From Corynebacterium falsenii (lineage in GTDB: Bacteria; Actinomycetota; Actinomycetes; Mycobacteriales; Mycobacteriaceae): a stretch of 64,000 bases of DNA. Location of the stretch: positions 62,001 to 126,000 of the forward strand of contig JVKJ01000003.1 of assembly GCA_001054945.1 (NCBI GenBank). Reading direction: 5' to 3'. A program made the position numbers and the translations under genes. The notes beneath the pieces were generated by a model. It was not told the origin of the DNA. It ran no database searches and saw only the letters and a program-made list of their open reading frames with translations. This document shows, one piece after another, positions 40,921-49,003 of the stretch. The first letter of the stretch is position 1; each line of letters starts with the position of its first letter.

Positions 40921-41961
40921 ATGCTTCAGCCCCGATCAGCCGCGCTGGCCGGCCTCCTCACCCTCATCCTCCTCGCGTCACTCGTGGCCGCCACGGCCCT
41001 CGGCGCCGCCGTCATCCCGCTGGGGGACACGCTCCGCTATCTGTGGAAGGCGATCAGCGGTGGCGTCATTTCCCAGGAGGAACTCACCAGCTACACGGTC
41101 GTCGCGGACCTCCGAGCCCCGCGCGTGGTCCTCGCAGCCCTCGTCGGTGCGGGCCTCAGCCTCCTGGGCATCGCGGGGCAGGCCATGGTGCGCAACCCCC
41201 TCGCCGATCCCTTCATCCTGGGCGTGTCCTCGGGTGCCTCCGTGGGCGCGGCCGCCGTCGTTGCCCTCGGGATATTCGGGGCGCTGGGGATCTACGCGCT
41301 CTCGTTCGCCGCGTTCCTCGGTGCGCTCGCCGCCAGCGCCCTGGTCTACGTCCTCGCAGGGGGACGCCACGGCATGGCCCCCAACCGCCTCATCCTCACG
41401 GGTGTGGTTCTCTCCTTCGGCTTCCAGGCTCTGACCAGCACCATCGTGTTCTTCGAACCCCGCGGGGATGCCGCCCGGGCCGTGATGTTCTGGCTGCTGG
41501 GCAGCCTGGGCGGCGCGAACTGGGCACAGCTCCCGGTCGTGGTCGCCGCCGTCGTGCTGGTCTTCCTGGTCCTGCTTCGCGCCGCGCCCGCGCTGGATGT
41601 GCTCAGCTCCGGCGACTCGGCGGCGACCAGCATGGGCGTGGACCCCGGCCGAATGCGCCGCCTGCTGTTCCTGCTCACCGCCCTGGGCACCGGCGCCCTG
41701 GTCGCGGTCAGCGGGACGGTCGGCTTCATCGGCCTTGTCGTGCCGCACGTGATGCGCCTGCTCCTCGGCCCCGCACACCGCCGCCTGATCCTCCTCGCGC
41801 CGCTTGTCGGAGCCATCCTCTTGGTCTGGGTGGACGTGCTCTCCCGTATCGCGACTCCGCCGCGCGAGCTTCCTTTGGGAGTCATGACGGCACTCGTTGG
41901 CGTCCCGACCTTCCTGGCCCTCATGGCCCGCCGCAACTATGTCTTCGGAGGCCAAAAATGA
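40921..41961 (+). CDS. FecCD-type ABC transporter permease
   Basis: 346-aa integral membrane protein of the BtuC/FecCD family. Motifs: LRAPRVVLAALVGAGLSLLGIAGQAMVRNPLADPFILGVSSGA, and GFIGLVVPHVMRLLLGPAHRRL near the end. It forms a homodimeric pore for siderophores, haem, corrinoids or other metal complexes. The mRNA appears leaderless, with the operator over its -10. Its stop overlaps the ATPase start (ATGA). First gene of the seven-gene run. Confidence 0.93.
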   Translation: MLQPRSAALAGLLTLILLASLVAATALGAAVIPLGDTLRYLWKAISGGVISQEELTSYTVVADLRAPRVVLAALVGAGLSLLGIAGQAMVRNPLADPFILGVSSGASVGAAAVVALGIFGALGIYALSFAAFLGALAASALVYVLAGGRHGMAPNRLILTGVVLSFGFQALTSTIVFFEPRGDAARAVMFWLLGSLGGANWAQLPVVVAAVVLVFLVLLRAAPALDVLSSGDSAATSMGVDPGRMRRLLFLLTALGTGALVAVSGTVGFIGLVVPHVMRLLLGPAHRRLILLAPLVGAILLVWVDVLSRIATPPRELPLGVMTALVGVPTFLALMARRNYVFGGQK

Positions 41962-42749
41962 GCCCCCGGACGTTGACCCCCGCGGATGTCCGCATCGAAA
42001 ACGTCTGCATCTCCGTGGGCGGGCGCGGTGCGGCGCGGACGATCCTGAATCGACTAAACCTGCAGGTCCCGGCCGGAACATTCCTAGGCATCGTGGGCAC
42101 CAACGGGTGCGGAAAGTCCACGCTTCTATCTGCCCTCTACCGCGCGCGTCCCATCGACTCCGGGCGCATTACGGTCGGCGAGCAGGACATCCACGCGCAC
42201 GGACTGCGCGAGAATGCCCGCCTAGTGGGCGCGCTCCCGCAAGCCGAAGACGGCGGGCTGGACTTCCGCGTGTGGGAAGTGGTGCAGATGGGCAGGTTCG
42301 CCGTGCAGGTGGGGGAGAGCAAGGGGGAGGACGCCACTGTCTGCCGCGAGGTCATGGAGAAAACGGGCGTGTGGCACCTGGCGGAGCGCCGGATGCTCGG
42401 GCTGTCCGGGGGAGAGCGGCAGCGCGTGCTGATCGCGCGGGCACTGGCACAGCAGACGCCGGTGCTGGTGCTGGATGAGCCGACGAACCACCTGGATCTC
42501 AAGCACCAGATCGAGCTGTTCCGGATGCTGCGTGAGATGCGGGACCGGACGGTGATCGCTGCCCTGCATGATCTCAACCTGGCCATGGAATGCGACCTCG
42601 TAGCGGTCCTGCGCGATGGGCAAGTGGCTTCGATCGGGCCGCCGGAGGAGGTACTCACGCCGGCCGAGATCGAGGCGACGTATGGCGTTCGGCCCGGGGT
42701 TGTAAGGCATCCCACGACGGGCGCCCCACGCATGGTGTTCGACATTTAG
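41958..42749 (+). CDS. ABC transporter ATP-binding protein (FecE/BtuD type)
   Basis: 263 aa with Walker A GTNGCGKST (47-55), signature LSGGERQR (149-156), Walker B VLVLDEPTNHLD (~170-181) and the H-loop ALHDLNLAME. It energises the FecCD permease. Start overlaps the permease stop by 4 bases, so translation is coupled. The receptor gene follows after 84 bases. Confidence 0.94.
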   Translation: MSPRTLTPADVRIENVCISVGGRGAARTILNRLNLQVPAGTFLGIVGTNGCGKSTLLSALYRARPIDSGRITVGEQDIHAHGLRENARLVGALPQAEDGGLDFRVWEVVQMGRFAVQVGESKGEDATVCREVMEKTGVWHLAERRMLGLSGGERQRVLIARALAQQTPVLVLDEPTNHLDLKHQIELFRMLREMRDRTVIAALHDLNLAMECDLVAVLRDGQVASIGPPEEVLTPAEIEATYGVRPGVVRHPTTGAPRMVFDI

Positions 42750-42833
42750 CGCGCCTCCGGGCGCGAAATCACCGGGCTTCCGTAGGGCGCGCAGGACCAA
42801 TGCAGAACAAACGAAAGAGAAAGAAGAAAGAAA

Positions 42834-43862
42834 ATGAAGAAAGTTCAAAAATTTAGCCGCGTGGTCGGCGCGGTACTGGTGGCAGCGACGGGCGGGGGAG
42901 CGCTGGTGGCCTGCGGTGCCGAGGTGGAGAACAAAACCGAGGGAGAGCAAGTAACCGTCCACAACTGCGGCATCGAGCAGAAGTACCCGAAGCCAACTAA
43001 GCCGGTGGCCTACGACGTGTCCACGATCGAGAAGATGTTCAGCCTGGGCTTGGCGGATCAGATGCGGGGCATCGTGATGCCAAAGACGGTGAAGAGTGTC
43101 ATTCCGAAGTCCCCATACAAGGCGGACTACGACAAAGTAGAGACGCTGAGCGACGACGTGCTGGGGCAGGAGACCCTGGTCAATGCGAAGGCCGACTGGG
43201 TCTTTGCAGGGTGGCAGGCCGGATTCTCCCCTGAGCGAGGGATCACTCCGGAATCGCTGAAGAAGATCGGCATCAACAGCTACCAGCAAGAGGAAACCTG
43301 CTTCAACTACGAAGGCGGGAAGAAGGAAAACCTCGACCCGCTGCAGGCCATGTACCGAGACATGGACAACTTGGGCGACATCTTCAACGTCAAGGACCGT
43401 TCCAACAAGCTCGTCGCTGATCTGAAGGCCAGGGAGAAGACTCTGCGTGACAAGACGGCATCTGCTCACAAGCCGCGCGTGTTCGCGTATGACTCCGGAA
43501 CCGACGAGCCCTATACGACCGGGAACCGCACGGCACTCAATTCCGCCATCGAATTGGCAGGCGGGGAGTCTGTCACCCGGGATGTGAATGCGCGTTTCAG
43601 CACCGTCGGTTGGGAGCCGGTGGTGAAGTCCCAGCCGGAGGCCATTGTTGTCATCGATTACAACAAGCAGCCGGTAGAGGACAAGATTCGCTTCCTCAAG
43701 GAGGAATCCCCGCTGAAGAACTCACCGGCGGTCAAGAATGACCAGATCAAGATCATCGATTACGCCGAGGCCGTCAGCAGCCCCCGCAACATTGATTTGG
43801 CGGAAAAGTTGGCCGATTACTTCGGGCAGGTCAACGCCCAGGCAGGGGGTGAGGCCCGGTGA
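42834..43862 (+). CDS. ABC transporter substrate-binding lipoprotein (FecB/FhuD class)
   Basis: 342 aa with a lipoprotein signal: basic start, hydrophobic core and the lipobox LVAC with Cys27 as lipidation site. The mature part has the two-lobe class III pattern (KPVAYDVSTIEKMFSLGLADQMRGIV, TLVNAKADWVFAGW, VFAYDSGTDEPYTTGNRTALNSAIELAGG). It contains two cysteines in the mature protein (VHNCGIE and EETCFNY), which is unusual and might form a disulfide. The ligand is presumably a metal chelate. It overlaps the next gene by 4 bases (GTGA). Confidence 0.9.
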   Translation: MKKVQKFSRVVGAVLVAATGGGALVACGAEVENKTEGEQVTVHNCGIEQKYPKPTKPVAYDVSTIEKMFSLGLADQMRGIVMPKTVKSVIPKSPYKADYDKVETLSDDVLGQETLVNAKADWVFAGWQAGFSPERGITPESLKKIGINSYQQEETCFNYEGGKKENLDPLQAMYRDMDNLGDIFNVKDRSNKLVADLKAREKTLRDKTASAHKPRVFAYDSGTDEPYTTGNRTALNSAIELAGGESVTRDVNARFSTVGWEPVVKSQPEAIVVIDYNKQPVEDKIRFLKEESPLKNSPAVKNDQIKIIDYAEAVSSPRNIDLAEKLADYFGQVNAQAGGEAR

Positions 43863-44803
43863 TCCTAACCGAGCATGTGGATCGACCCACCTCAGTCGAA
43901 GATGTGCTCTCGCGCATCAAAAAGCAGGAGGAAGACAGAAAAACCGCAGGTCAACCCACCATCGCCCACTCAGTGTTTCACGTGAAACATGGCACCCGTT
44001 TGGGCAGCCCGGGGGAGGGGCCCGCGGACGAGGACCCGCTGTATTTCAACCGCTACGTTCTCGTTCGGGTCGGGGACGCCTTCGGTGCCTGCTCGTTCGA
44101 GGAGGGTGCCGCGGACGAGTCGGTCGCGGACTATTCCGGACGCCACCTCCTCGACCTCCTTCACCCCGACGTGCCCGCGCCGGTTCGCATGGCGGCGGCC
44201 GATGCGTGGTTGGCCCATCAACAGCCACATCGGAACCACCCTCTGGCCAGGGCGTATTCCTTCCCCACCGGCACGCCCATGCAGAGGGCCATCGCGCGGG
44301 ATCGTGGCGTCCTCAATCTCCTGAACCCCCAACCCCAGCAACGAATCGCAGTGGTGGGCGTGGTGACCCCCATGATCCGGGAAATGGTCGATAGCGGGGC
44401 GCATCCGGTGTTGTGCGATCGAAATATAGACGAGTGCCTGGGCATGGCCGTGCACTCGAACCTCGAGGATGCGCTGGTGAGCGAGGGCGAGGTCGATGCA
44501 CTGCTCGTCACCGGCATGACGGTTGTGGACGGCAGCTTCGATCGCCTGCGGGAGTTCGCACTGAGCCGGGGAATACCGATGGTCGTGTACGCACAATCCG
44601 GGTCCGCCATCGTCCGCGAGTTCCTGGGCGCTGGCGTGACAGGGCTGCACGCTGAGCACTTCCCGTTTTCGCAGTTCAGCGCCGATAAGTCCCCGTGCTA
44701 CAGCTACAGCGCGGACGCAGAACAGCACCGCGCTGGCCACGTTGGTGGCGAAGACAACGTCGGTGGCCATGACAGCGCGGGGGTCGGGGGTGCCGATGAC
44801 TGA
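43859..44803 (+). CDS. Rossmann-like domain protein (resembles DUF4213/DUF364 heavy-metal-chelation families)
   Basis: 314 aa. The N-terminal ~45 residues are variable and partly encoded by a perfect parS (reads VFHVKHG). The core has NRYVLVRVGDAFGACSFEEGAADESVADYSGRHLLDLL, the pattern of DUF4213, then a Rossmann-like half (RIAVVGVVTPMIREMVDSG; VDALLVTGMTVVDG; YAQSGSAIVREFLGAGVTGLHAEHFPFSQF). The last ~30 residues are rich in His, Asp, Glu and Gly and could bind metal. The family has been proposed to handle heavy metals; no reaction is established. Coupled to its neighbours by GTGA and an 8-base overlap. Confidence 0.72.
   Translation: MILTEHVDRPTSVEDVLSRIKKQEEDRKTAGQPTIAHSVFHVKHGTRLGSPGEGPADEDPLYFNRYVLVRVGDAFGACSFEEGAADESVADYSGRHLLDLLHPDVPAPVRMAAADAWLAHQQPHRNHPLARAYSFPTGTPMQRAIARDRGVLNLLNPQPQQRIAVVGVVTPMIREMVDSGAHPVLCDRNIDECLGMAVHSNLEDALVSEGEVDALLVTGMTVVDGSFDRLREFALSRGIPMVVYAQSGSAIVREFLGAGVTGLHAEHFPFSQFSADKSPCYSYSADAEQHRAGHVGGEDNVGGHDSAGVGGADD
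43974..43989. other. intragenic parS site (perfect), ~21 kb from oriC
   Basis: Exact TGTTTCACGTGAAACA within codons 39-44 of the Rossmann-like gene. It is the only perfect parS far from the origin cluster in this window. It is presumably maintained by ParB selection rather than protein function, since the surrounding residues are variable. Confidence 0.92.
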
Positions 44804-46007
44804 CGCCCACCTTGGCGACCGGGAGATCGCAGCCAGGATCGCGCCGGGGTTGCTGGCGGCCGCGCTGGGGCTGGTGCCCTTCACCATGTACAGCAACTTC
44901 ATGGTGCAGATCGCGGAGCATTCCGGCACCGAGGCAGGAACGCTCGGCGCACTTCGCGGCACCGGCGGGGTCGCGGCGCTGATCGCCGGGATCGTGCTGG
45001 GCCCACTGCTGGATCGTGTGTCGCGCCGGGCGGTTGCCGCTGCATCGCTGGGAGTGCTCGCCGTCGCATGCCTGCTCGGGGCGGTCGGGAGCGCCTGGGC
45101 CTGGGTGCCGTTTTGCCTGCTCGTCGGCGGTGCCACCGCGCTGCTGAACCCCGCCGTCTCCGCGGCTGCCTCCGACCGATTTTCCGATCAGGCCACGGCT
45201 GGACGGGCCGCCACGATGGTGAGCTCCACCATGACACTCACCGCGGTGCTCGCCGCGCCGGTGCTCGCGGCGCCCGCGTTGCTCTGGGGTTGGCGCGGCG
45301 ACTTCGTGGCGGTGGCTGCCGTTTCCGCAGCGGGGGCCGTGGCCCTCGGGTTCTCCTCGTTCGGCAAGCCCACCGGCGCAAATCCTCGCACTAGCTATAC
45401 GAAGGCACTGGTGAAGGCCGCCCGCATCCCCGCGGTGCTCCCGCTGGTCGGCCTGTCGGCCTTGCGCACGGCCGCGTTCATGGGCCAGTTGGCCTTCATT
45501 GCGGTGCTCTACAACCAGGTTTTCCACCTCCAGCCGGGGGCGTTTTCCCTGGTCTGGAGCCTGTCCGGTGTGAGCTTCTTCCTGGGCAACTGGTTCGGTG
45601 GTCGCTTCATCCGCCAAGTCAGCCGGCACGGGACGCTGGTGGTGGTTGCCGCCTGCGCCGTCCTGGTCGGTGCGCTCGCAGTGTTCGTTCTCTTTTGGAC
45701 GCCACTGCTTCCCGTCGCCGCCGCCATGACCTCGCTGGTGGCCATCGCCCACGCCGTCATCGCGGCGGTGGTCACGACCCTGCTGGTCAGAAGCTCCGAC
45801 AGCGCCCGCGGAACAGTGCTGGCGCTCAATGGCGCCGCCCAATCCCTGGGCACCTTCGGCGGAGCCAGCCTTGCCGGCGCGGGCTACGCCCTGGGCGGCT
45901 GGCCCGGCATCGCCCTTGTCCTGGCCGGAACCACGCTGCTGGGAGTAGCGATGTGCGCGTGGACGTGGCGCGCCTTCGGAACCCGAAGGGTCGCATGCGC
46001 CGAGTAG
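44796..46007 (+). CDS. MFS transporter of the metal-associated operon
   Basis: 403-aa, 12-helix MFS protein (RIAPGLLAAALGLVPFTMYSNFMVQIAEHSG; AALIAGIVLGPLLDRVSRR; NWFGGRFIRQVSRHG). ATG 44796 overlaps the preceding gene by 8 bases; the ORF upstream of it is the C-terminal coding region of the Rossmann gene in another frame. Within an operon that also has an ABC importer and two biosynthetic-looking enzymes, it is best read as the exporter of the product. Siderophore and staphylopine systems use MFS exporters in this way. Substrate is inferred. Confidence 0.85.
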   Translation: MTDAHLGDREIAARIAPGLLAAALGLVPFTMYSNFMVQIAEHSGTEAGTLGALRGTGGVAALIAGIVLGPLLDRVSRRAVAAASLGVLAVACLLGAVGSAWAWVPFCLLVGGATALLNPAVSAAASDRFSDQATAGRAATMVSSTMTLTAVLAAPVLAAPALLWGWRGDFVAVAAVSAAGAVALGFSSFGKPTGANPRTSYTKALVKAARIPAVLPLVGLSALRTAAFMGQLAFIAVLYNQVFHLQPGAFSLVWSLSGVSFFLGNWFGGRFIRQVSRHGTLVVVAACAVLVGALAVFVLFWTPLLPVAAAMTSLVAIAHAVIAAVVTTLLVRSSDSARGTVLALNGAAQSLGTFGGASLAGAGYALGGWPGIALVLAGTTLLGVAMCAWTWRAFGTRRVACAE

Positions 46008-46972
46008 CAACACCGCACCGCGGCGTGCGTTTCGGAACCGGCACTGCCTGCGGCCATCACGGCGAGATCCTCCAAGGCTGCTTCAGCTGCCACGGCGATA
46101 GTGTTCCCGGCCTGGTGACCCTCCCCGTGGCGAGCCTGCGAAGTCACGCGCGCTTTACCCCAAGCTTCACCAGGCCGGGCATTCGCGGACAGTGCGGAAC
46201 GAAGGCTCGACGTGCAGCGGAGCTCATGCTCGACCACCTCACGCAAACCCAGCCGCGGACTCCCGAATCCCAGCTTCCCCTCGGCGGGGACCTCACCGTG
46301 GAGTGCGGCATCAGCGAAGGGCTGGGACTCGGGTCGTCGACCGCCGACGTGGTGGCCAGCATGCGGGCGGTGGCGGCGGCACTGGGTTCCACAGTGGCGT
46401 CCCCAACCCTGGCACGGCTCGCGGTGGCAGCGGAAGGGGCGGCAGACCCGGTGATGGGTGCGAAGGGTGCGGGGGTGACCCTCTTCGCGCAACGCGAAGG
46501 GCGCGCGATCCACCAGTGGCGCGCGGGCCTGCCTCCGATGCTCCTGGTGGGCTGCCAGTGGGGTGAACCCGTGGAGACCATGCGGCTGCATGCGGAGCGT
46601 TCCCAGGTAGCGCAGCGGGCGCTGAACTTCTACGACGGCCTGGCCGATTGGTTGGGCGAGGCCCTGGCCAGCGCCGATGCCCGCGCGGTCGGTGAGGTGG
46701 CCACGCACAGTTCGCTGATGAACCAAGCGTGGCTGCCGAACCCGCACCTGCCCACCCTGATTGGCATCTGCGGGGAGTGCGGGGGCGTGGGCGTGCAAGT
46801 GGCTCATTCCGGCGCGGTGGCCGGGGTGCTTTTCGATGCGCACCCGGAGTGCCGGCAGCGGTCCGCGTCGCGGGCCCAGCAGTGCCGAACATTGCTGGTA
46901 GAGGCCGGTTTGGACATTACAGTGAGAGAGGAATTGATCGGTGAAGACCCATATCTCGCAGGTCATCGGTGA
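45995..46972 (+). CDS. GHMP-family kinase, PduX-like
   Basis: 325 aa. RFGTGTACGHHGEILQG matches the PduX N-terminal region and EGLGLGSSTADVV (~109-120) is the GHMP phosphate-binding loop. A late glycine-rich GECGGVGVQVAHSGAVAGVLF completes the fold. PduX is an L-threonine kinase; this member should phosphorylate an amino acid or related hydroxyl compound. ATG 45995 overlaps the MFS gene by 13 bases. With the PLP enzyme next to it, the pair resembles an amino-acid O-phosphorylation plus beta-replacement route. Confidence 0.8.
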   Translation: MRRVATPHRGVRFGTGTACGHHGEILQGCFSCHGDSVPGLVTLPVASLRSHARFTPSFTRPGIRGQCGTKARRAAELMLDHLTQTQPRTPESQLPLGGDLTVECGISEGLGLGSSTADVVASMRAVAAALGSTVASPTLARLAVAAEGAADPVMGAKGAGVTLFAQREGRAIHQWRAGLPPMLLVGCQWGEPVETMRLHAERSQVAQRALNFYDGLADWLGEALASADARAVGEVATHSSLMNQAWLPNPHLPTLIGICGECGGVGVQVAHSGAVAGVLFDAHPECRQRSASRAQQCRTLLVEAGLDITVREELIGEDPYLAGHR

Positions 46973-47966
46973 GCCGGACCTGCTGCAACTGCAGCCGCGG
47001 ATGTATGTCGCGCGGTTCGAAACGATGAAGGCACTGAGCGCCCGGCGTGCGCTGCTGCACCACCTGGAGGCGGGGACGATCGCGCCGGGGGATACGGTGA
47101 TCGATTCCTCCAGCGGAATCTATGCCCACGCGCTGGCGATGGCGTGCCACGAATTCTGTCTCAACTGTGTGATCGTGGGTTCCACCACGGTGGATGCGAC
47201 TCTGCGCGCCCAGCTGGAGATCTTGGGGGTTCAGCTGGAGCAGATGCCGCCGTCCCAGTCGCTGAAGATGGATCAGAACCGTCGCGTGAGCCGCATCCAG
47301 GAGTTGCTGGAGGAGCACCCCACCTGGCATTGGATGCGCCAGTATCACAGTCCCGAGCACTACCTGGGCTACCGGGATATCGCCGAAAACGTCGCTGACC
47401 AGTTGCAACGCGATGGTGCGCGGGCGGTGACCCTCGTCGCTCCGGTGGGTTCCGGTGCCAGCAGCGGTGCGTTCGCGCTGGGGCTTAAGGCGCGGGGGCT
47501 GGACGCCACCGTGTGCGGCGTGCAGCCCTTCGGAAGCGTGACTTTCGGCTCGGAGGCGGTGGAGGATCCGGATATGCTCATCGCTGGCATTGGAAGCTCC
47601 ATTGAATTTGAGAACGTCCGGCGCGAGCTGTACGACCGGATGCATTGGGTGTCCTTCGAGGTGGGGCGCGCGGGTGCGGTGAGTCTGCTGCGTGACCACG
47701 CGATCTTCGCGGGTCTGAGCAGTGGCGCGGCCTATGCGGCAGCGACCTACGAACAGGCTGTCGGCGCGAACTCCCCGGCGGCGCGGGAATCGGTGGTGCT
47801 GTTCCTGGCACCCGATACTGGTCACCGTTATGCGGAGTCTGTGTTTGAGGGTGCGGGGGAGGTCAGGCCGGTTCAGGAGTACGTGGGTGAGGTCCACGTT
47901 GGTGATCTGGCCTTGCCGTGGACGGTAGGGGACGGGCCTTTTAGCGGTCCATCTTCTCGGTCATAG
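46941..47966 (+). CDS. fold-type II PLP enzyme-like protein (cysteine synthase/SbnA relative), aberrant active site
   Basis: 341 aa with the overall cysteine-synthase pattern: SSSGIYAHALAMAC (~57-69, SGN-loop position), QYHSPEHYLGYRDIAENVADQL, the glycine-rich phosphate loop VGSGASSGAF (169-178) and GLSSGAAYAAATY. The segment that should carry the Schiff-base lysine (N-P-x-x-S-x-K-D-R in relatives) reads ETMKALSARRA: by alignment by eye the lysine position is Ser33, with Lys30 three residues away and a 3-residue deletion. It may be a modified or non-PLP member. GTG 46941 overlaps the kinase by 32 bases. Confidence 0.75.
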   Translation: MKTHISQVIGEPDLLQLQPRMYVARFETMKALSARRALLHHLEAGTIAPGDTVIDSSSGIYAHALAMACHEFCLNCVIVGSTTVDATLRAQLEILGVQLEQMPPSQSLKMDQNRRVSRIQELLEEHPTWHWMRQYHSPEHYLGYRDIAENVADQLQRDGARAVTLVAPVGSGASSGAFALGLKARGLDATVCGVQPFGSVTFGSEAVEDPDMLIAGIGSSIEFENVRRELYDRMHWVSFEVGRAGAVSLLRDHAIFAGLSSGAAYAAATYEQAVGANSPAARESVVLFLAPDTGHRYAESVFEGAGEVRPVQEYVGEVHVGDLALPWTVGDGPFSGPSSRS

Positions 47967-48777
47967 ACAGCGCCGACTGCAGGGCCCCGACGGCCTCGCC
48001 CACGCGCAGCTGGGCTGGATCCCGGAATTGTTCGGAAAGCTCAACCTGGATCGCATCCATCCCGCGCTCCTGCATGTGGTGGGTGGTCGTGTAGTGGGCC
48101 TTGGCAGGGAATTTCCGATTGACGGTGGTCTTCCCGGCGAATGAATCCTGGATTCGTTGTGTGAGTCGCTGGGTGGTTTCGCTGTTCTTCTTCGACGTTC
48201 CCAGGGAGATATCGCCGTTCTTCGCGCTGTCATTCATCCCGTGTAGATCCACGATGATCGAGTCCTGCGGCAAAGAGTGCAATGCGCGTGCGAAGTCGTC
48301 ATCACGGTGGTCCCAATTATCGCCCCAGTCGGAGACCTCTCCGGTGGCCGTGAGAACACTGGCGCCCACACGATCGGCCAGAGTTTCGGCGATGCCGCCG
48401 GTGTACGTGTCCGTTTCCTTCTGTTGTCCTGCGCGGTGGTGCTTCACGGAATGTGGGGCGACGATAACGATCTTGGAGGTGGCGGTGCGATCGATCCAGT
48501 GGACCGAATCGTCGGGGAACGAGCCCCGGTTGCCGTCGGCCTCGTAGGGCAGGTTGCGCACCGCCACTTCTGCGGCGGTCGCAGCGCCCGAGGCGGAGCG
48601 CTGAGCTTGATCAATCGATCCCTGAATGGGATTCGTCCTCGCCACGGAAGGCAGAGGTGCGGGCGTGTGTTGGGGAGCCTGCGCGTTGGCTGGGACAGCG
48701 GCGACGGTGGCCGTGAGGGTCAGGCCCAGGCCTACAGAGAGCAGGCCGGTGGTGATGTGGCGGTGGTTGTGGTGCAT
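47941..48777 (-). CDS. secreted N-formylglutamate-amidohydrolase-like / poly-gamma-glutamate-hydrolase-like protein
   Basis: 278 aa from ATG 48777, chosen because AGAAAGAG lies 7 nt upstream; ATG 48807 is in frame. A signal peptide (TTGLLSVGLGLTLTATVAAVPANAQA region) shows export. The mature part has KIVIVAPHSVKHHR, SIIVDLHGMNDS and MDAIQVELSEQFRDP, the pattern of the FGase/Zn-dependent amidohydrolase fold, with His and Asp/Glu in ligand positions. The substrate could be a cell-wall or gamma-glutamyl compound. It overlaps the end of the PLP gene by 26 bases tail to tail. Confidence 0.7.
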   Translation of the reverse strand: MHHNHRHITTGLLSVGLGLTLTATVAAVPANAQAPQHTPAPLPSVARTNPIQGSIDQAQRSASGAATAAEVAVRNLPYEADGNRGSFPDDSVHWIDRTATSKIVIVAPHSVKHHRAGQQKETDTYTGGIAETLADRVGASVLTATGEVSDWGDNWDHRDDDFARALHSLPQDSIIVDLHGMNDSAKNGDISLGTSKKNSETTQRLTQRIQDSFAGKTTVNRKFPAKAHYTTTHHMQERGMDAIQVELSEQFRDPAQLRVGEAVGALQSALSMTEKMDR

Positions 48778-49003
48778 GTGGATGCTCTTTCTGGGCTGGT
48801 TGCGCATGGTCGATTTGTTTTGCCGCTACAATCGTATTTGAATGCAAAATAACGTTGAAACGCAGCTATCGATTCATTGTGCATGAACTTTTCCATGAGT
48901 GCAGAAATGCATGGTCTGACCCCCAATCACGTTCTGTGACCCGGCCAACCCCAGGCGAGTGTCATACGGCAGTTCACAGCCCTGCCTGGGTTACCGTGCC
49001 TGC

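Noticed and set aside
42222..43469. 415-aa open frame antisense to the ABC genes
   Set aside because: Overlaps two clear ABC transporter genes on the plus strand and resembles no family.
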